A stretch of DNA of 39,384 nt from Melioribacteraceae bacterium (GTDB taxonomy: Bacteria; Bacteroidota; Ignavibacteria; Ignavibacteriales; Melioribacteraceae): contig WGCV01000014.1 in NCBI GenBank assembly GCA_015493615.1, positions 1 through 39,384 on the forward strand. The letters run 5' to 3'. The notes beneath the pieces were generated by a model. It was not told the DNA's origin and searched no databases. It saw only the letters and a list, made by a program, of their open reading frames with translations. Shown in pieces: positions 25,323-35,362 of the stretch (its first letter is position 1; every line of letters starts with the position of its first letter). Made by a program: the position numbers and the translations under genes.

Positions 25323-27887
25323 TTACCCTTTTTTCTCTCTTTTCTTAATCGGCAATGTAAAATATCTTGTTTTGTCATATTGGTAATATGCGCCGGCAAC
25401 TGCGGGAGCGGTCGGAACCAGACCTATTTCCCCGACGCCTTTTGCTCCGCGCGGACCGTTGGGATCGTTAACCTCAATTCCGATTACCTTAATCTTGGGC
25501 GTCTGTTTCGCTCTTAGAACTCCGAGTTTTCTGTATTTCGTACTTTTCGGTCTTCCGTTTTCCAAAACAAGTTCTTCCGAAATCGCGTACCCCAAACCCA
25601 TGTGAACGGAACCTTCAATCTGTCCTTCAAATAAATTCGGATTGACGATTTTTCCCGCATCGTGAGCCGCGTAAATAGTGTCGATTTCTCCCTTGTCGTC
25701 AAGCGTAACAACCTGAGTGGCGTAACTGTATGAGTAGTGCGTAACGGGTTTTTCCACGTCGGCTTCCGGATCCGTAGTCCAGTCGCATTTCCAAGTTCCT
25801 TCGTAAACTTTTCCCACAAGCTCGGAGAGGGGCTTAGCGCGCAAATCTTCCTTAAAATCTTTTGCCGTGTTGATTATGGTATTTCCCAAAATCGAAGTGG
25901 CTCTTGACGCCGTTGTCATTCCGGCTTCCGCGCCATCCTTCGTGTCAACCCGAACCTCGACAATTTTCGGATCTATTCCCGTTTCGCTGCATAAATATTG
26001 CACCGCAATTGTATTTACGCCCTGTCCCATTTCCGTCCAGCCGTGCTGAAGTATTACTTTATCTTCCGATTCAATTGTAATTTTCACTCTTCCTTCGTCG
26101 GGAATACCGTTTCCGATTCCGGTGTTTTTCATTCCGCATGCTATTCCAGCATATTTAGCATTTTGGAAGATATCTTTCACGGCAAGAAGAGTTTCCTTAA
26201 CTCCCGCCGCCGCTTCAATTTTTTGTCCGGTCGCTGTTGTGTCTCCGTTTTTAATCGCATTGTCGTAACGGAACTGCCATCTGTCAAATCCTCCCTGTTC
26301 GCACAAATCGTCGATGCAACCTTCGATTGCAAAAGTAACCTGGTTTACCCCGAAGCCCCGCATTGCGCCGCAAGGGAGATTGTTTGTATAAACCGCTTTG
26401 CTGTCAACATAAACATTCGGGATTGTATAGGCGCCGGTTGAATGTCCCGCCGCGCGCTCAAGGACTTTCATCCCAACCGAAGCGTATGCGCCGGTGTCCC
26501 CGAGAATGTCGGCTTTGATTCCGGTAAGTTTTCCTTCCTTCGTGCAGGCTACCGCGAACTTCATATAAAGAGGATGCCGCTTCGGGTGCATTATTATCGA
26601 TTCATCCCGCGTCAGAACTATCTTAACCGGCTTTCCGGTAAGAAAAGAATAAAGAGCGGCGTGGTGCTGAACCGTTAAATCTTCCTTGCCGCCGAAACCG
26701 CCGCCGTTGGGAACTTGAATTACCCTTACTTTTTCTTCGGGCAGATTCAAAACCGAAGCGATTTGCTTTCTGTCCTCGTAAACTCCTTGTCCCTGGGATA
26801 AAACTTCAATTCCGCCGTTATCTCCCGGGCGGGCAACGGACGCTTCCGGCTCGAGGAAAGCATGCTCAATCATTTGCGTTTTATATGTCCCTTCGGAAAT
26901 ATAATCGGCTTCTTCAAACGCTTTATTCCAATCGCCTTTTCTCAGTTTGGTTATCGAAAGCAAATTCCCATCTTCGTGAATTTGCGGAGCGTTTTCATCA
27001 AGAGCTTTAAACGGATCGGTTAACGGCTCAAGTTCTTCATACTCAACTTTAATCGCCTTGACGGCTTCTCTTGCAATTTCGATTGTCTCAGCCGCTACTC
27101 CGGCAATCACATCGCCGACATACCGCGTTTCTTCTCCGACGGCAATCATTATAGGCCAGTCTTTAACTATCAGTCCCGTGTATCTTTTGCCCGGAACATC
27201 ACCGGCTGTAAATATTTTTACAACGCCCGGAATTTTTTCAGCTTCGGAATAATCAATACTTAAAACTTTCGCGCGGGGATAATCGCTGAATTTCAGCGCG
27301 CCGTAGATCATTCCCTCCAATTTTACATCGGCAACAAACGGACTTTGTCCGAGAACGAGATTTTCCGCGTTATATTTTGCCAAACGCGTTCCCACTTTTC
27401 CGTTAGTTTGGGGAAGAGGAATTTCCTTAATCTCGCGAATTGCTTCGGCGGCGTATTCAATCGAATCAATAATCTTTTTGTATCCCGTACATCTGCAGAT
27501 ATTCGGCTGCAGCGCTCCGGCTATTTCATCTCTTGTCGGATTGGGATTTTTATTCAGAAGAACATTTGCCTGCATCACAATTCCCGGCGTGCAAAAACCG
27601 CACTGCACTCCGCTTTTTGAGACGAATGCATTTGTGAAAACTCTCTGTTTAAACTCGTCCAAACCTTCGGGAGTAATAATCCGCTTACCTTCTATCTTTT
27701 TCATCGGCGTAATGCAGGAGAGCGCGGATTTATCATCAATCTGCACCGTGCATGCTCCGCACGACGCTTGACCGGAACACCCGTCCTTAACCGAAGTTAT
27801 ATTTTCCACTTCTCTTAAATATGTTAGGAGAGAAAGATTTTCATCTCCCGAAAATTCTTTTTCATTTCCATTTAAATAAAATTTCAT
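25323..27887 (-). CDS. xdhD: Selenium-dependent-type xanthine dehydrogenase / molybdenum hydroxylase (XdhD-like)
   Basis: The 854-residue protein fuses the small iron-sulfur subunit to the molybdopterin subunit. Cys37, 43, 46 and 58 bind the plant-type [2Fe-2S] cluster; Cys96, 99, 131 and 133 (QCGFC, CRC) bind the second one. The Moco domain follows from about residue 165, with GGGFGGKEDLTVQHHAAL, AMRGFGVNQ and the catalytic Glu820 in GAKGVGEIG. There is no FAD domain. The fused form and adjacency to YgfK match the Se-dependent molybdenum hydroxylase group. In that group selenium is a labile ligand, not selenocysteine. The likely substrate is a purine or other N-heterocycle. It lies 16 nt after ygfK. 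Accessory genes (ssnA, ygfM, yqeB/C) are not in the window. Confidence 0.9.
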   Translation of the reverse strand: MKFYLNGNEKEFSGDENLSLLTYLREVENITSVKDGCSGQASCGACTVQIDDKSALSCITPMKKIEGKRIITPEGLDEFKQRVFTNAFVSKSGVQCGFCTPGIVMQANVLLNKNPNPTRDEIAGALQPNICRCTGYKKIIDSIEYAAEAIREIKEIPLPQTNGKVGTRLAKYNAENLVLGQSPFVADVKLEGMIYGALKFSDYPRAKVLSIDYSEAEKIPGVVKIFTAGDVPGKRYTGLIVKDWPIMIAVGEETRYVGDVIAGVAAETIEIAREAVKAIKVEYEELEPLTDPFKALDENAPQIHEDGNLLSITKLRKGDWNKAFEEADYISEGTYKTQMIEHAFLEPEASVARPGDNGGIEVLSQGQGVYEDRKQIASVLNLPEEKVRVIQVPNGGGFGGKEDLTVQHHAALYSFLTGKPVKIVLTRDESIIMHPKRHPLYMKFAVACTKEGKLTGIKADILGDTGAYASVGMKVLERAAGHSTGAYTIPNVYVDSKAVYTNNLPCGAMRGFGVNQVTFAIEGCIDDLCEQGGFDRWQFRYDNAIKNGDTTATGQKIEAAAGVKETLLAVKDIFQNAKYAGIACGMKNTGIGNGIPDEGRVKITIESEDKVILQHGWTEMGQGVNTIAVQYLCSETGIDPKIVEVRVDTKDGAEAGMTTASRATSILGNTIINTAKDFKEDLRAKPLSELVGKVYEGTWKCDWTTDPEADVEKPVTHYSYSYATQVVTLDDKGEIDTIYAAHDAGKIVNPNLFEGQIEGSVHMGLGYAISEELVLENGRPKSTKYRKLGVLRAKQTPKIKVIGIEVNDPNGPRGAKGVGEIGLVPTAPAVAGAYYQYDKTRYFTLPIKKREKKG

Positions 27888-27903
27888 TCTATTCTCAAAA
27901 GTT

Positions 27904-30900
27904 TTATGATTGATTAAACAGCGGCGTACTTCTTAAATTTTTGTGTAAATAATAAAGTTCGGCGATTTTCTTTAAATCGAAAATCATCTCTTTTTTTGAT
28001 TTTGCGGCTATTATTGAAAAATCTGCCGGAACGACTTTAAGATGTAAATCTTCCGATTCAAATTCAAGAATATTATCATTGACAGTCAATTTTTCTTCAA
28101 CGCCAGACTTATAATAGATCTTATTTTTATCGATAAAATAGCAGTTGTCCTCCCGCAGATAAGCGGACTTATCCAAATAAAATGTCGGTTTTGTTTTGTA
28201 GGGCGCGCCGGCTGTCGGACAAAACGTTTCGCAGTTTCCGCATTCGTTACAAAAATCGCCGATATTCACAATCTGAACATTCTGCTCGATGCGGAAAGTT
28301 TTTTCCTCAACAATTTCAATTTCCGTCCCGGCTATTTTAACCACGGGATATTTAACTTCAAACTTTTCGGCGTCGTAAGAAAGATTCGCGAGATTCGGGC
28401 AGTCGGAAACGCAGATATTGCAGACGTCGTTGCAAAGCATACAGCGGGAAGCTTCTTCCATTGCCGATTCATCGTCAAGCGTCGGATGAACAAGCTCGAA
28501 AGTCAATCTTTTATCTTCCTGAACGACGGGCATTTTAACTCCCGGAATTTTCCTTGAAATAAGTTTCTGATAATCTTTCTTTCCCAATCCTTTCTCAATA
28601 GCCGGAGGCTCAAACCCGGATTCCGCCCCGGCTCGTTTTATGATTTCTTCGGCTGTGTATTTTCCGTCGGCTATTGCGTTAATCAGCGTATCCGCTCCAC
28701 GGATTACATCGCCGCCGGCAAACACATTGTGAATTTGCGTTTCGCGCGTAACTTCATCCGCCTTTAATTCCGGCTCGGGGAAGAAGTCCAGCACAACGTC
28801 CTGCCCGATAGCGGTAATTATCGAATCAAACAAAAGCTCAAAAATCTCATTTTCAACCGGTTCGGGTCTTCTCCTACCCGAAGAATCGGGAGCGCCGAGT
28901 TTCATCTTCTGACATACGAGAACTTTTTTCCCGTTCCGGTCAAAAATTTTAAGCGGAGCCGCAAGTTCAATAAACTCAATGCCTTCCTCAAGAAGCGCAT
29001 TAATTTCTTCCTTGTCGGCGGGAGCTTGATCAATTGTTCTTCTGTAAACAACGGTAACTTTATTCTTCTTGCCGACGATTCGTTTGGCTGTTCGAGCGGC
29101 ATCCATGGCTGAATTTCCCGCGCCGATAACCGCAACGCTTTCGCCCAAATCAAAACCGGAGCCGTCTCTCGTCTTGTTCAAAAACTCAAGCTGATCGAAT
29201 ACCTTCTCGGTATCTTCTCCTTCGATGCCGAGCTTTTTCCCCGACTTTGCCCCGACGCCGATAAAAACATAATCATATTTTTTTCTGATCGTTTCAAATT
29301 CGGATTTATCGATTTGATAATTCAGTTTGAACCGGACTCCCAGTTTTTTCAGAAGATTAATATCTTCTTCAATTCTTTCATCTCTTATTCTAAAGCCGGG
29401 AATCGCGCCGGAAGGCATTCCTCCCAGTTTTTCTTTTTCCTCGAAAACGGTTACGGAAAAACCTTCTCTAGCCAAAAAGTATGCAGCCGAAAGTCCCGCG
29501 GGACCTCCGCCGATAATCGCCGCCGTAATTCCGTTTGCGGGTTTACTCTGCAGCGAAAAGCCATCCGAAAATTTTTCCGCAACAAACCGTTTTATTTCAC
29601 GAATCAGAAGAGGTTCGTCATAATTTATCCGCGTGCATTTTGTCTGGCACAAATGGTCGCAGACAAGTCCGGTTATATTCGGCAGCGGATTTCCGTCAAG
29701 GATTACTTCGTACGCTTTGTCAAAATCACCTTTCGCCGTGAAATACATATAATCGGGAACGTCCTGCGAAATAGCGCAAGTTTCGATACAGGGAGCCTGG
29801 ACGCAGTCGAATTCCGTTAACTCCTGTTTTGTTTTTATTCCGTCGTAACGGAAAAAATTCTTTGCGTATTTTTTCTCTTCGAGAACTTCTTCGGCATAGC
29901 GGTTTAAGTTTTCAAGCGCGGCAGAATTAATATCGTCTTGGATTCCGGAACCGGCAAGCACAAACTCTTCCAAGTTAGCGGCGTTAACCTTTTTCATTTC
30001 TGCGGAAATATTTTCAATATACTGCGGCGTGCGCGTGTATCCGCCCGGTTTCAGTAAATCGGAGCAGACGGTAACGGGTTTAATATTACATTTCAGAATT
30101 TTCGCTACGTTAAACGCGTCGGCTCCGGCGGAAAAGGAAATATCGAGATTCCCGTGAAATTCATTCTGCAGCTTAGCCGACAAGTTTACGCTTATCGGGT
30201 GAAGCGCTCTTCCGCTCATATAAACCATCTGCTGGTCTTTCGGCAAATGTTCCGTGTAATTTAATGATTCCAGCGTGTTGGTAAGTTTAAGTCCGAACTT
30301 TACATCATTTTCTTCAGCCGTTTCAGTTAAAGATTTTATCAGCTTAACCGCATCGTCGAACTTCAAGTCGTGCTCAAATGCAATATCGGGAACTACGGTT
30401 TTAAATCCGAGTTTGTCGTTTAAGATATAACGGAGTTTCTCAGGTCCGAGCAGCGTCGGATTGAGTTTTACGGCTGTGTTCAACTTTCTTTCGGCAATCA
30501 AATATTTTGCGATACTTTCTATTTCGTCCGGCGGGCAGCCGTGCATTGTTGAAAGCGTGATGTTGTCGGAGATTCTTCCTGAAATTTCAATATCCTTTAT
30601 TCTCGGGTAAATGTCCGATAGGAGTTCTTTTCTATCTTCAATTTCCGCCGTGGAATCGCTCATCTTATCAAAAAACCACTGAACATTCGGCTTCATAATA
30701 CCCTGTAAATCGTAGCCGACGCTCATGTTAAATATAAATCCCGCTTCATCCTGTTTCCAACCGAATATATCTTTCAGAACATGGATAATTATCCAGGCGT
30801 TTAAGTATTCTTCATAAGATTGTTTTATTTTCAGCTCCTGCGACCACTCGCAGTTGTAGCCCTCGTCTTTCATTTCAATACAGGGCTTTGCCACATCGAG

Positions 30901-31173
30901 TTCGTCAAGCGTCTGCACTGTTTTAAGTTCAATGTAGCGGGAACCTGTTAGCCAAGCGGCAATAATGTTCTGCGACATCTGAGTGTGCGGTCCGGCGGCG
31001 ACTCCCACGGGAGTTTCGAGAAGCTGACCGTATCTGTATGTTCTGAACGGGTCGGTTTTATCGGGAGCAAAGAAAAGCTCGTTGCTTATTCCGAAAATAT
31101 TACCTTCTTTTTCCGTTCTTAAAATCCACTTAAGGAGTTTGTCAATCGGGTAAGTGTAAAGTTTATCGCTCAT
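27904..31173 (-). CDS. ygfK: YgfK-type iron-sulfur flavoprotein (selenate reductase-like)
   Basis: The 1089-residue multidomain redox protein has an N-terminal dihydroorotate-dehydrogenase-like barrel (about 1-430, with ETPVGVAAGPHTQ and TLSTMHGCPPDEIE). A Cys-rich helical linker follows near residue 455 (CVQAPCIETC, then CDHLCQTKC). A GltD-like FAD domain begins at GGGPAGLSAAYFLA (about 553) and an NAD(P) motif AVIGAGNSAMDAARTA lies near 678. Two ferredoxin-like Cys clusters close it (CMLCNDVCNICVSDCPN near 909, CNECGNCETFCPT near 974). The YgfK family is named putative selenate reductase subunit; its chemistry is not settled. Since the neighbouring XdhD-like protein lacks FAD, YgfK is a likely electron partner, which is inference. 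ATG at 31173 has AGG nine bases upstream. Confidence 0.93.
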   Translation of the reverse strand: MSDKLYTYPIDKLLKWILRTEKEGNIFGISNELFFAPDKTDPFRTYRYGQLLETPVGVAAGPHTQMSQNIIAAWLTGSRYIELKTVQTLDELDVAKPCIEMKDEGYNCEWSQELKIKQSYEEYLNAWIIIHVLKDIFGWKQDEAGFIFNMSVGYDLQGIMKPNVQWFFDKMSDSTAEIEDRKELLSDIYPRIKDIEISGRISDNITLSTMHGCPPDEIESIAKYLIAERKLNTAVKLNPTLLGPEKLRYILNDKLGFKTVVPDIAFEHDLKFDDAVKLIKSLTETAEENDVKFGLKLTNTLESLNYTEHLPKDQQMVYMSGRALHPISVNLSAKLQNEFHGNLDISFSAGADAFNVAKILKCNIKPVTVCSDLLKPGGYTRTPQYIENISAEMKKVNAANLEEFVLAGSGIQDDINSAALENLNRYAEEVLEEKKYAKNFFRYDGIKTKQELTEFDCVQAPCIETCAISQDVPDYMYFTAKGDFDKAYEVILDGNPLPNITGLVCDHLCQTKCTRINYDEPLLIREIKRFVAEKFSDGFSLQSKPANGITAAIIGGGPAGLSAAYFLAREGFSVTVFEEKEKLGGMPSGAIPGFRIRDERIEEDINLLKKLGVRFKLNYQIDKSEFETIRKKYDYVFIGVGAKSGKKLGIEGEDTEKVFDQLEFLNKTRDGSGFDLGESVAVIGAGNSAMDAARTAKRIVGKKNKVTVVYRRTIDQAPADKEEINALLEEGIEFIELAAPLKIFDRNGKKVLVCQKMKLGAPDSSGRRRPEPVENEIFELLFDSIITAIGQDVVLDFFPEPELKADEVTRETQIHNVFAGGDVIRGADTLINAIADGKYTAEEIIKRAGAESGFEPPAIEKGLGKKDYQKLISRKIPGVKMPVVQEDKRLTFELVHPTLDDESAMEEASRCMLCNDVCNICVSDCPNLANLSYDAEKFEVKYPVVKIAGTEIEIVEEKTFRIEQNVQIVNIGDFCNECGNCETFCPTAGAPYKTKPTFYLDKSAYLREDNCYFIDKNKIYYKSGVEEKLTVNDNILEFESEDLHLKVVPADFSIIAAKSKKEMIFDLKKIAELYYLHKNLRSTPLFNQS

Positions 31174-31976
31174 AAAAGATTACCTGTGGAGAAACATTAT
31201 TAGATGAGATACTAAAGCGTAAATCAATAATTCTCCGGATTATTCAATAAATAACAGAAATTAAAATAAAAACATAACTTTTCATCATTAAAAGCGCAAT
31301 AGAGTATTGGAAATAAATCCTTATTTTTTATAGAGGTGCATCTAATGAAGTTAGACGAGAGACGAAAGACGTAAAACACGAGACGAAAAACGATAGACGT
31401 AAAACGTTAAACAAAAGTGATATCATTCAGCCAATCTTTTTTTTGCCATACCTCGACAAAAAGACTGTTGTAACAAGCTCCAAAGAAAATCGGACGGATT
31501 AAGTTTTGCGGATTGCCGCGGAATGAATCCTTCGGATTCAACTATTCAGAGTTAAATTTAATTCCATATAAGAGTTTACTAAAGAAAGGTCTAAAAACCG
31601 TTGAAACGGTTGCAATGTATAATAAGCGTTCTATTAGCCCACGACTTATCCGCCGTGGCGGACGGGGGGTTAGCAATAACATAGAGAAATCAGTAACCGC
31701 TTCAGCGGTTTATAAATTATTGAATTTGTAAATAATCACCTTTTTTAAGTAGGTTCATATAAATAAAAGAAAATATGCTTAATTTACACAAATAACCAAA
31801 ACACAGTTTGCCCTTCTGTAAAATGCGGGATAAGCAAACGGCGCTACAACGAACTGTTTATTATCCAAAATTTCCGATTGAAAAAATTTTTAATGACAAT
31901 TTTTTGATAAAATTAAAGTTTAAAGGGTTTTTGCCGATAATCATAAGCAGAATAGAACAAAAAGGAGAAAAAACAT
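31174..31976. other. Gene-free region with several repeat types
   Basis: No gene is seen. The frame at 31513-31731 is repeat-derived. Contents: the ACG-rich repeat at 31351-31412; a series of hairpins, GAATCC-TTC-GGATTC near 31525, AACCGTT-GA-AACGGTT near 31598, a GC-rich TCCGCCGTGGCGGA near 31650 and AACCGC-TTCA-GCGGTT near 31696. These resemble the palindromes at 206-368. The last 200 nt should hold the promoter for the PAS gene; its ribosome site AAGGAGAAAAAACAT precedes ATG at 31977. Confidence 0.65.
31351..31412. repeat. Degenerate ACG-rich tandem repeat
   Basis: A run of about ten-to-twelve-base units such as GAGACGAAAGACGTAAAACAC and GAGACGAAAAACGATAGACG, each built on (A)GACGNAAAA. 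Inverted or partial relatives lie near 15113, 25271-25315 and 17600. It has the look of a dispersed low-complexity intergenic repeat. Confidence 0.6.
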
Positions 31977-32475
31977 ATGAAACAGAAGATTACTCCTACA
32001 GATAAAGAAAGGGTAATGAGGGAGAATGATTTTATAGTTTCAAAAACCGATTTGAAGGGAATTATCACATATACGAACCGGATTTTTATGGAATTTGCCG
32101 CATACGAAGAAGAAGAACTTCTCGGCAAAAACCATAATGTTATTCGTCATCCCGATATGCCATCCGTGATTTTTAAAGTGCTTTGGGGAGAAATCCAAGC
32201 GGGACGCGAAATCAACGCTTACGTGAAAAATATGTCGTCGGACGGCGGGTATTACTGGGTATTCGCGAATATTACTCCCGTAACCAACGGAAAAAACGAG
32301 ATTGTCGGATACAGCGCGGTAAGAAGAGCGCCCGATAGAGAAAAACTTCAAAAAGTCATTATTCCGCTCTACGATAAATTAAAAGCGGAAGAAAGAAAAC
32401 ACAGCAAAAAAACAGATGGTATTGCAGCCTCTTATAAATTATTAACACAAATTTTGGAAGAACAGGGGAAGAGTT

Positions 32476-32501
<26 letters not shown>
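31977..32501 (+). CDS. PAS-domain sensor protein, Aer-like
   Basis: The 174-residue protein is almost entirely one PAS domain (about residues 20-125) with the Aer-type pattern: [21 protein letters not shown], then [23 protein letters not shown], then [20 protein letters not shown]. In E. coli Aer this domain binds FAD and senses redox state or oxygen; the NxxRHPDMP stretch is shared. The remaining 50 residues are a charged helix. There is no membrane segment. The gene overlaps the following MCP gene by 26 nt in a different frame. Together they make up the parts of Aer as two polypeptides. The ribosome site GGAG is 11 nt before the ATG. Confidence 0.88.
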
Positions 32502-34047
<1,546 letters not shown>

Positions 34048-34112
34048 CGCGGAAAATTTATTCGAAAAAGAGATAATGACTTTTTCGGTTAATGATTTAC
34101 TTACCCTCTCAG

Positions 34113-34147
34113 AGCCGTTTCGATTACTTTCGGAACGGCTTTTTTTA
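34113..34147 (+). terminator. Intrinsic terminator after the MCP gene
   Basis: AGCCGTT pairs with AACGGCT around a 14-nt loop that can itself form TCG/CGG pairs. It is followed by TTTTTTT. It lies about 65 nt after the MCP stop codon on the plus strand. Confidence 0.88.
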
Positions 34148-34152
34148 TGGTC

Positions 34153-34197
34153 TTAAATTATCACGCTATAGATTCTTCGTGATTGCCCTGATTCCAT
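34153..34197 (-). other. 14-codon ORF with a strong ribosome site, possible gene remnant
   Basis: On the minus strand CGGAGGAAAA is directly followed by ATG (34197) and only 14 codons (MESGQSRRIYSVII) before TAA. Upstream, TTTG and TATATTG are spaced 21 nt apart, much like the vapBC promoter. It sits past the last attC-like site, where the next cassette gene would start, so it may be the start of a gene whose body was lost. It could also be a leader peptide or chance. Confidence 0.3.
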
Positions 34198-34305
34198 TTT
34201 TCCTCCGGTTTTATGATTCCAATATACTGGCTTTTCTGCTTGTTTACCAAATTTGGGGCAGATCAATATTGAAAATTTACTTGAGTGTCAAAAACATTAA
34301 CGGTA

Positions 34306-34690
34306 ACATAACGGCGTGGCGGCTAAAGTGCCGCCCAAAACTACAATGCGGCACTTAAATTGCAAAAGCCAATAATTTAACAGCTTTTGCGTAAACTTGC
34401 GTCAGCTACGCAACGAGCTGTAACAATGATTATTTAACTTATTTACGCTCAACAAAATGCTGAACTTTTTTACAAATTTTATAATAGAAACTTTTGCATA
34501 ACCTCATTTTGTCATTGCGAACTCCGATGTTTTTTATCGGAGTGTGGCAATCTCCCATATTTTGGCAGATTATTTCGGGATAAAACTCCTCGTAATGACA
34601 TAACTTTAATTTTTTAGAGGTTATGCAAAGTCTTCTAATACTCAAAATGAACGCTTTGTTTTTGCGGTCGCTTCGAGTTGCGGGTTATGT
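34306..34690 (-). other. attC-like recombination site A (after vapC), interrupted by a MITE
   Basis: Read on the minus strand, ACATAAC (34690-34684) begins 7 nt after the vapC stop, and GTTATGT (34312-34306) closes the site. The closing end GCGGCACTTTAGCCGCCACGCC-GTTATGT and the opening end ACATAACCCGCAACTCGAAGCGACCGC are imperfectly complementary. A 149-bp MITE plus its 5-bp duplication lies inside (34487-34640); without it the site is about 231 bp. The first 35 bases inside the 34306 end match site C closely. It is longer than usual integron attC sites (about 55-150 bp), so the identification is tentative. Confidence 0.45.
34487..34635. mobile_element. 149-bp MITE with perfect 5-bp target duplication (TAATA)
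   Basis: The terminal inverted repeats are 17 bp: left GAAACTTTTGCATAACC, right (reverse complement) GAAGACTTTGCATAACC. TAATA occurs immediately outside both ends (34482-34486 and 34636-34640). The interior is nearly identical to the copy at 36428-36576, including a hairpin ACTCCGATG-TTTTTTA-TCGGAGT. It has no coding capacity. It has inserted into the attC-like site A. A matching full-length transposase is not in the window. Confidence 0.85.
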
Positions 34691-34697
34691 GCTGTTT

Positions 34698-35093
34698 TTA
34701 TTTACTATATACTTTTAGATTTAGAAATTTATTAAATGGATCAAAGTCTCTATCATTATGTAATAATGTAAATTGGTTTTGAATGCAAAAGGTTGCAATC
34801 ATAGTGTCAATTGTTTTTCTGACGGTAATCCCTTTTTTCCTTAAAAAGCGATAATTCTTAGCGCTTTGAATAGCTATTTCCTTTCCTCCAATATCAAAGC
34901 ATGGAAATGAAAGAAGAATTGTTTTTGCTTTCCGGAATTCGGTATCACTTCTAAATCCTTGTAAGACTTCAGTTAAAACATAATCCCCAATAACTACAAG
35001 TTCTTTCCCAAGTATTGAGTCTAAAACTTCAACTTGCCAATTATTCTTTCCATTAAAATAATCAATAAGTACAGTGGAGTCTAAAAAGATCAT
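34698..35093 (-). CDS. vapC: VapC-type PIN-domain toxin
   Basis: The 131-residue PIN-domain ribonuclease has acidic active-site residues in place: Asp5 (MIFLDSTVLIDYF), Glu42 (LTEVLQGF), Asp96 (TIDTMIA) and Asp114/116 (HNDRDFD). VapC toxins cut tRNA or rRNA at specific sites. The ATG overlaps the vapB stop by one base (TAATG), the normal coupled arrangement. Length is normal. The stop codon lies 7 nt before the core of attC-like site A, so the pair behaves as a cassette. Toxin-antitoxin cassettes with their own promoter are common in large integrons and help keep arrays stable. Confidence 0.93.
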   Translation of the reverse strand: MIFLDSTVLIDYFNGKNNWQVEVLDSILGKELVVIGDYVLTEVLQGFRSDTEFRKAKTILLSFPCFDIGGKEIAIQSAKNYRFLRKKGITVRKTIDTMIATFCIQNQFTLLHNDRDFDPFNKFLNLKVYSK

Positions 35094-35284
35094 TAATCTC
35101 TTCTCATTTTTTCAATGTCGCCGTCCCACTGCAATTTTCCGCGAAGCGCTTTTAATTTGGCTTGTTTTCTAATGCTTATTAATGTTTTTAATCCTTCTTC
35201 TACAACTTCTTTTTTAGTTTTTAAGCCGGTTAATTTAAGGGCAAGATCCATTAACTTATCATCAATTACAATATTTGTTCTCAT
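35093..35284 (-). CDS. vapB: VapB-type antitoxin
   Basis: The 63-residue protein starts MRTNIVIDDKLMDLALKLTGLKTKKEVVEEGL, the ribbon-helix-helix form of the VapB family (type II antitoxin, short strand then two helices). The C-terminal tail LRGKLQWDGDIEKMRRD is the toxin-neutralising part in this family, where a GxLxWdGDl-type stretch is recurrent. I choose ATG at 35284 with AGAGG five bases upstream. A frame from 35302 would add six residues and overlap the operator arm. It should bind the inverted repeat at 35299-35333 and repress its own operon. Confidence 0.9.
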   Translation of the reverse strand: MRTNIVIDDKLMDLALKLTGLKTKKEVVEEGLKTLISIRKQAKLKALRGKLQWDGDIEKMRRD

Positions 35285-35298
35285 TTTTACCTCTTTAT

Positions 35299-35333
35299 GC
35301 AATGTGTAATAATGGCAACAATATACACATTGC
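35299..35333 (-). promoter_or_regulatory. VapBC operator (10-bp inverted repeat)
   Basis: GCAATGTGTA (35299-35308) and TACACATTGC (35324-35333) are perfect inverted arms separated by 15 nt, placed 15 nt upstream of the vapB start. It overlaps the predicted -10 element. This is the position and symmetry expected for autoregulation by a ribbon-helix-helix antitoxin. Confidence 0.75.
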
Positions 35334-35349
35334 GCCGGTTGAATGCAAA
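35319..35349 (-). promoter_or_regulatory. Possible vapBC promoter
   Basis: On the minus strand TTTG (35349-35346) and TATATTG (35325-35319) are 20 nt apart, close to the Bacteroidota-type -33/-7 arrangement (TTTG, then TAnnTTTG). The -10-like element falls inside the right arm of the operator, which would let VapB block transcription. Confidence 0.45.
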
Positions 35350-35362
35350 TTATTTTTTGAGC

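Noticed and set aside
25323-27887. Selenocysteine (in-frame TGA) in the xanthine dehydrogenase
   Set aside because: The frame is open throughout; the family uses non-selenocysteine labile selenium, so no recoding is needed.
31513-31731. 72-codon open frame with RLIRRGGRGVSNN
   Set aside because: The text comes from GC-rich and AACCG-type hairpins in a repeat region; no start signal.
34092-34358. 88-codon plus-strand open frame after the MCP gene
   Set aside because: It runs through the MCP terminator and into attC-like site A; no ribosome site.
34439-34645. 68-codon open frame across the MITE
   Set aside because: The same residues appear in the frame over the other MITE copy; it is a translation of the element, which has no coding role.
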